Shown: positions 59,381 to 64,000 of the stretch, piece by piece
Layout: each line of letters begins with the position of its first letter
How positions within the stretch are numbered: the stretch's first letter is position 1
Source: a virus
Length of the DNA stretch: 64,000 bases
Strand: one strand, 5' to 3'
IMG/VR virus record: IMGVR_UViG_3300037852_000046
Span: 1-64,000 of that record
Made by a program: the position numbers and the translations under genes
The notes under the pieces: model-generated
Database searches by the model: none
The model's input: only the letters and a program-made list of their open reading frames with translations
Told to the model about the DNA's origin: nothing

Positions 59381-60727
59381 GTGAAGATACTGGTTATTGA
59401 CGTTGCTTCTAACGCCTTGGATCTTTGCCTGCGGTGGCAAGCGGAAGGCAACGAGGTTAAATGGTATGACAAACCCCGAGACGACGGTTCACCTCGTCGC
59501 GCCGGAGAGGGCTTTGTCGAAAAGATCAGGGACTTTAACGACCTCCGTAAAAAATGGATCGGATGGGCCGATCTCATTTACACACCAGACAACACGTGCT
59601 ACCTCGATCTGCTCGAACCGTATCGGCGGATCGGATACCCCATCCACGGGTGCAACCTCGACACTGTGGAGTGGGAACTTGACCGTGAAATCGGTCAGAA
59701 AGTCATGCAGGAGTGCGGATTAAAAACCATTCCGGGCAAGACGTTTCACGATTACGATACGGCCGCAGCATACGTCAAAAAACAGGGCGTAGCGATGGTT
59801 TCCAAGCCTTCAGGCGACGGTGAGCGCGCCATGTCATACGTGTCGAAAAATGCTGCCGATCTGGTGTACATGCTTCAGCGGTGGAGCAAAGTAGATAAGT
59901 ACCGTAAAGCCGCTAAAGAGATGGGGTTCATCCTTCAAGAGAAGGTCAATGGTATCGCGGAGATGGCCGTTGGCGGGTGGTTCATACCGGGCGTAGGTTG
60001 GTCGAAGGCTGGATGGGTGGAAAACTTCGAACATAAATCCCTCTTCGCCGGGGATCTTGGTGTTTCGACCGGGGAGATGGGCACTATCGTACGCGTAGTG
60101 AAAAAATCAAAACTCGCGGACATGATGCTCAAGCCTGTTACTGAGCATCTGCACAAGATAGGGTATGTCGGCTATCTGGACGTAGCTACGATTATCGGGG
60201 AAGACGGCACGCCCTGGCCTCTGGAATTTACCTGCCGGGACGGCTGGCCTATCCGCCACAATCTGACCTCGTTAATTGAGGGTAGCCAGTCGCAGTGGAT
60301 GCTAGACGCTATAAACGGCAAAGATACTCTCAAGATCAAGACGGATGTAGTAAGCGCCAGTGTAGTTATGGCATTGCCTGACTTTCCCTATTCTCATGTT
60401 ACGAATCGCGAACTGTGCGACATTCCGATTTACGGGGCAGAAGACACCGGCCACGTGCATTTTTCCGAGGTAATGCTGGGCGCGGCACCGCGCGAGGTAA
60501 ACGGTAAGGTGGTTGATCTTCCTGGCCCAGTGACGGCAGGTGATTACACCCTTGTTGCAACAGGGCAGGGCGAAACAGTATCCGGCGCGCGCCGAAGCGT
60601 GTACAGTGCGCTGAAGAAAATCTCAGTGCCGAACAGCCCGTTCTATCGAATCGACATCGGCGTAAAATTGAGAAAGCAACTCCCCGAATTGCAACGGTTA
60701 GGCTTCGCTACCGGAATGGAATTTTGA
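59381..60727 (+). CDS. PurD-like ATP-grasp ligase (copy B)
   Basis: GTG 59381 with AGGA upstream, 448 residues. SKPSGDGERAMSYV is unchanged, and the C-terminal motif reads LEFTCRDGWP, closer to the PurD EFN-x-R form than in copy A. Clear divergence elsewhere with conserved ATP-grasp motifs argues for catalysis under selection. Confidence 0.75.
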   Translation: MKILVIDVASNALDLCLRWQAEGNEVKWYDKPRDDGSPRRAGEGFVEKIRDFNDLRKKWIGWADLIYTPDNTCYLDLLEPYRRIGYPIHGCNLDTVEWELDREIGQKVMQECGLKTIPGKTFHDYDTAAAYVKKQGVAMVSKPSGDGERAMSYVSKNAADLVYMLQRWSKVDKYRKAAKEMGFILQEKVNGIAEMAVGGWFIPGVGWSKAGWVENFEHKSLFAGDLGVSTGEMGTIVRVVKKSKLADMMLKPVTEHLHKIGYVGYLDVATIIGEDGTPWPLEFTCRDGWPIRHNLTSLIEGSQSQWMLDAINGKDTLKIKTDVVSASVVMALPDFPYSHVTNRELCDIPIYGAEDTGHVHFSEVMLGAAPREVNGKVVDLPGPVTAGDYTLVATGQGETVSGARRSVYSALKKISVPNSPFYRIDIGVKLRKQLPELQRLGFATGMEF

Positions 60728-61245
60728 TGAAAACCTGTACTAAGTGCGGACTTACTAAAGACTTCTCCTGCTTTCGCCGCCGTGGCGAAATCGGGTACAA
60801 GCCTGACTGTAAAGACTGCGCTCGACTCTACAATCTCGCGAACCGTGAAAAGCAACTAGCGCAGATGAAAGTCTATCGCGAAGCAAACAAAGAGAAGATT
60901 CTTCCGTTCAAACAGGCGTGGAAAGAACGGAACCGCGAACAGGTCAGAGAAGCGAACAGGACGTACCAGAAAGCCGCGAAAAGTCTGATAAACGCCCGCA
61001 CAGCTAAGCGCAGGGCGTTGAAGAAAAATGCAACGCCAGCATGGGCCGACGCGGGGAAGATGAAGGAATTCTATTTTGCGGCTGATTTCCTCGGCATGGT
61101 GACCGGCGAGTGGTACCACGTCGATCACATCGTGCCTTTGCAAAGCAAACTTGTTCGCGGTTTGCACTGCGAGGAAAATTTTCAGGTTCTCCCCGGCATT
61201 GAGAACTGGAAGAAAGGCAACACCCAATGGCCGGATATGCCTTAG
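60727..61245 (+). CDS. HNH homing-type endonuclease after ATP-grasp gene (copy B)
   Basis: 172 residues, ATG overlapping the ATP-grasp stop (TGATG). N-terminal zinc ribbon (CTKCG, CKDC), basic helical middle, HNH core YHVDHIVPLQSK then GLHCEENFQVLP, end NTQWPDMP. Same family as 40089 and 29514. Its stop TAG merges with the GGAGTCAT that precedes the DUF6496 gene in copy A, so the insertion is exact. Confidence 0.88.
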   Translation: MKTCTKCGLTKDFSCFRRRGEIGYKPDCKDCARLYNLANREKQLAQMKVYREANKEKILPFKQAWKERNREQVREANRTYQKAAKSLINARTAKRRALKKNATPAWADAGKMKEFYFAADFLGMVTGEWYHVDHIVPLQSKLVRGLHCEENFQVLPGIENWKKGNTQWPDMP

Positions 61246-61253
61246 GAGTCATC

Positions 61254-61403
61254 ATGCCACTCGACAAGAGTAAATCGAAATCGGCTATCGGGAAGAACAT
61301 CAAGACCGAGATGAAACACGGCAAGCCTCAGAAGCAGGCTGTGGCGATTGCGCTCAACACTGCGCGTAAGGCCGGCGCGCACATTCCGAAGAGGAAGAAG
61401 TGA
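61254..61403 (+). CDS. DUF6496-like small basic protein, 49 aa (copy B)
   Basis: Counterpart of 20290-20439; NIKTEMKHGKPQKQAVAIAL is unchanged. Confidence 0.75.
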   Translation: MPLDKSKSKSAIGKNIKTEMKHGKPQKQAVAIALNTARKAGAHIPKRKK

Positions 61404-61933
61404 CTAGCCGCGCGCGTAAAAACGGTCTGATCAGCGAGCAGTCAATCAAGGCCGCGCTTGGCGAAGCTAAGGGAGACCTCTTCCTCGCTTCGTGCGCCCT
61501 TGACTGCACGGCTCGTGAACTCGACGGTTATATCCGTCGCTCCGTCGAGTTGCAACACTTCATAGCTGCTATTGAACAGGTCAGGATCAACCCGGCCTAC
61601 TCGCGTTTGAGCGTCGAGCAGTTTGAGAATCAGCTGGCCGATCAGACTCGCGCGCTCCGGATAGAAGGGCTCAACGAAATCCATAAGCTCGCGACGATGG
61701 AATTCGGTGATAGTGCCGCCCTTGCGAAGGTCAAACTGGATGCGGCGCTCGCCCTTCGCGGTGGAGTGCAGGGTAGTGTCTCCAACAGTGAGACAGAGTC
61801 GGCGCTTGCCGAATTGAACCACCTGTATCATCAAAATGCCCCTCGTATCAAAGAGATTCGCCAGACTGTGATAACGCTTCAGGATGATCGGGAAGCGATT
61901 CCACAAGTAATCGAACAGAAGCCATATCCATGA
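61400..61933 (+). CDS. Putative DNA-binding protein, small-terminase candidate (copy B)
   Basis: 177 residues, nearly identical to 20436-20969 for the first 150 and different at the end. The 3' end overlaps the convergent gene by 86 bases because the methylase-like gene of copy A is absent. Confidence 0.5.
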   Translation: MTSRARKNGLISEQSIKAALGEAKGDLFLASCALDCTARELDGYIRRSVELQHFIAAIEQVRINPAYSRLSVEQFENQLADQTRALRIEGLNEIHKLATMEFGDSAALAKVKLDAALALRGGVQGSVSNSETESALAELNHLYHQNAPRIKEIRQTVITLQDDREAIPQVIEQKPYP

Positions 61934-62681
61934 GGGCCGCGTCGCGGCCTTCTTCCAGATTCTTCCAGTTCGGGGTTTCCGCCGGGTAGTGCTGGATCTT
62001 CTTCATCTGGATGTAGCCGAAGCGCGCCATTTCCTCGATCCAGTTCCGGTACCCCTTTTTGGTGATCTCGTTACGCGGATAGTCCTTGCTTTCCAGCCAG
62101 TCCCAAACCGGAATGAACTCTTCGCGCTCCGGTGCCAGGCGCTTCTGGATGTGCCAGTGTTCTTTCGGATTCAACGCCGTCTTCATGAACTGCACATTCA
62201 CGACCGGAACCCCAAGTTCCGACGCCAGTTCACTGTTCGACATCCGCTGGCCGCCGCATACGCTCCACAGGTCTTGCAGGAAGGGCACTGGCGGGAAGCG
62301 GAGGTCTACCGTCTCATCGTGTTGCGCCCAACTCACGGGGCGCGGGATGACCCCGTACGCCGCGTTACGCTGGCAGCAAGCCTCGATACGCTTCATCTGG
62401 TATGGGCACTCCACCATCAGCGTGACATCGGGCGCAAGCTCGATCTCAGGGCGCGGGTCCTGCTCGATCAGCACGCCGCCGGTCTCCTTCCACATCGTGA
62501 CCTGTCGGTCAGTCGCCGGGATCCAGCTTGCGTACTGGTGAATCGGGAGATCGTCGAGCGTGGAGCTATTGAACAGCGTCGGCTTCACGAGCGAGTACCC
62601 CCGGTTCAGGATCACGTGTGTGAACTGGTCGTAGGCGATGTGGATCGACCTTGACAGATCGTCAGTTGCGTATAGTTTCAT
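61848..62681 (-). CDS. Conserved protein of the replication block, 277 aa (copy B)
   Basis: Counterpart of 21507-22310, with the helix-turn-helix-like MSNSELASELGVPVVNVQFM kept. The C-terminus runs on into DHPEALSQSGESL within the convergent gene. Confidence 0.6.
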   Translation of the reverse strand: MKLYATDDLSRSIHIAYDQFTHVILNRGYSLVKPTLFNSSTLDDLPIHQYASWIPATDRQVTMWKETGGVLIEQDPRPEIELAPDVTLMVECPYQMKRIEACCQRNAAYGVIPRPVSWAQHDETVDLRFPPVPFLQDLWSVCGGQRMSNSELASELGVPVVNVQFMKTALNPKEHWHIQKRLAPEREEFIPVWDWLESKDYPRNEITKKGYRNWIEEMARFGYIQMKKIQHYPAETPNWKNLEEGRDAALMDMASVRLLVESLPDHPEALSQSGESL

Positions 62682-63027
62682 CGATAGTAGCCTCTGGCAA
62701 ACCCAAAGCGCGCCGTGCGCATTGCCGGACCTCGAACGTTACCGCGTGGCCGAGGTCTTGCGGATCGAGCAGTCGGCGCGCGAACGCGGAGAGGTCCAGC
62801 ACAGCCTTCGTATCGTTGCGCAAGGGGGCGTATAGATTTTGCTCGCACGGCTGGCCGATCTGCGTCTCGTTCAAGCCCCGCGCTTGCTGTTGTGCGGATT
62901 GCGACATCAGTCCGGTATCGATCTCTTTCTTCGTGGCGACCGGATAGTGAACAAGCTTTTCGAGTTGCGTTACGCGCTCACCTAGTTCTTCCATGCATTG
63001 CTGCCACGTGTAGTGTGCTGGGTACAT
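62662..63027 (-). CDS. Small helical protein of the replication block, 121 aa (copy B)
   Basis: ATG 63027 overlaps the helicase stop (TGATG). Shares TQLEKLVHYP and the C-terminal NLYAPLRNDTKAVLDL domain with 22307-22696; the N-terminal 20 residues are different. Confidence 0.6.
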   Translation of the reverse strand: MYPAHYTWQQCMEELGERVTQLEKLVHYPVATKKEIDTGLMSQSAQQQARGLNETQIGQPCEQNLYAPLRNDTKAVLDLSAFARRLLDPQDLGHAVTFEVRQCARRALGLPEATIDETIRN

Positions 63028-64000
63028 CACTTTCTCCTCTTCATAGCCTGCATCAAAATGTCCTGTACTGAACGCTTGCTCTCAAGCCGCTCCAGCACAT
63101 CGAAGTCTACTGTGTCGTTCGCCAGTATGTAGTGGATGAATACTGGCCTGTCGTGCCCTGCCTGCATCTGCCTGGTCGGACCTATCCGCTCGATTATCTG
63201 TTGATGCTCTTCGAGATTCCAGTTGACGGAGAAAAAGACCAGTATGTTCCCTCCGTCCTGCAAATTAAGACCGTGGCCAGCAGAAGCAGGATGAGCAAAC
63301 AGAACCGGTATTTTCCCCGCGTTCCAAGCTCTAATAGTTTCTGGATCGGAATCAAGCACGCGGCCGCGAGGAAAAGCGGCGCGCAGACGATGCAGATCAT
63401 GCTTAAAATGATATGCCACGAGAACAGGCGAACCGCCCGATTCCTCGATGATGTCGTCAAGTGCTGCAATCTTGGCATCGTGAACCTCTGTCCAGTTTCG
63501 TGATTCATCGGTATAGATCGCGCCGTTTGCCAGCTGGAGGCATTTCTGTGTCTTGCTGGCTGCGTTCAGAGCCTCCACTTCCGTAGGTCCGAGATGCCCC
63601 TCCAGTTCTAGGAACATTCTCTTCTCCATATCCCTGTATAACGATCGTGCTTTTGCGGGCAGGTCCACAACTATCTTGTTGCTGATCGGCTCTGAGAGAT
63701 TGAAGTAGTCCTTCGCATCCAGCGATAAGCACACGTCGGATATCATCTGCTGTATCTCCGTCTGCGCACATTCCACCGGTTCCAGCCCGTAGCCGTCGTA
63801 ACTGGTCCGGAACCACCGTTGAGAGAAAGCCGCAAACGACTTGCCAAGTCTCTGGCCCCCATCCACGAACCACATCGGCCCCCATAAGTCTTTCAAGCCA
63901 TTCGGTGCCGGCGTACCCGTCAGACCAACCCATCTTGTCACCTTTCGATGTGCGACTTCCGCGAGCGCCTTGGCGCGCTTCGTACCCTGGCGCGTACGGA
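63027..64000 (-). CDS. SNF2-type helicase, C-terminal part (copy B)
   Basis: The frame is open to the window edge, so the start lies outside. Contains GLTGTPAPNGLKDLWGPM, HPASAGHGLNLQ and QQIIERIGPTRQ as in 22693-24063. Nearly identical C-terminal half. Confidence 0.9.
   Translation of the reverse strand, partial: RTRQGTKRAKALAEVAHRKVTRWVGLTGTPAPNGLKDLWGPMWFVDGGQRLGKSFAAFSQRWFRTSYDGYGLEPVECAQTEIQQMISDVCLSLDAKDYFNLSEPISNKIVVDLPAKARSLYRDMEKRMFLELEGHLGPTEVEALNAASKTQKCLQLANGAIYTDESRNWTEVHDAKIAALDDIIEESGGSPVLVAYHFKHDLHRLRAAFPRGRVLDSDPETIRAWNAGKIPVLFAHPASAGHGLNLQDGGNILVFFSVNWNLEEHQQIIERIGPTRQMQAGHDRPVFIHYILANDTVDFDVLERLESKRSVQDILMQAMKRRK

Overview
The window looks like tailed-phage DNA from end to end. 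I find no ribosomal, metabolic or other clearly bacterial gene, no tRNA, no integrase and no attachment site. GC-rich coding, Shine-Dalgarno starts, a GH19-type endolysin and a predicted outer-membrane barrel with a signal peptide point to a phage of a Gram-negative host, plausibly a proteobacterium; the host cannot be named from the sequence. The virion genes (large terminase, portal of about 725 residues, scaffold, capsid, connector and hub proteins, three alanine/glutamine/glycine-rich ejection-type proteins, no tape measure or sheath) suggest a short-tailed podovirus.

The window holds one genome-equivalent plus most of a second, related one, head to tail. Copy A runs from the last part of a terminase gene (1-519) through late genes on the + strand (522-20969), a replication block on the - strand (20932-29386), an early/regulatory block on the + strand (29460-35052), a small leftward operon (35080-35711) and a regulatory non-coding stretch (35760-36294). 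At 36295-39396 a head protein, two small proteins and a complete terminase open copy B. Copy B repeats the late region gene for gene (39399-61933) and enters the same - strand replication block (61848 to the window edge). Portal to portal is about 39.4 kb. The copies are clearly diverged in DNA but very close in core proteins: I count six differences in the 473-residue capsid protein. They differ by clean gene gains and losses: three HNH endonuclease genes in B, a methylase-like gene in A, different small genes beside the lysis cassette, and different ends on the tail fibres.

Late region order: terminase, four small basic proteins, portal, M48-like metallopeptidase, tail fibre, then a capsid unit (possible decoration protein, scaffold, capsid). 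The capsid unit has its own sigma70-like promoter and ends at an intrinsic terminator lying inside the first codons of the next gene. After that come connector and hub proteins, a tail-tip protein, small membrane proteins, GH19 endolysin, three-helix holin, an aspartyl/asparaginyl beta-hydroxylase and a cupin, three ejection-type proteins, a PurD-like ATP-grasp ligase, a DUF6496-like peptide and a possible small terminase.

Early region: RecB/Cas4-like nuclease (DUF2800), single-strand binding protein (DUF2815), family A DNA polymerase, VRR-NUC nuclease and SNF2-type helicase form a leftward replication/recombination module laced with tiny membrane peptides. The rightward block carries Cro/CI-like and AlpA-like regulators, the outer-membrane protein and a primase-helicase followed by an iteron-like repeat and a long hairpin. 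A 14-base element, GCAWWTGCTATAGT, recurs at five promoters and is the best candidate for a phage-specific regulon signal.
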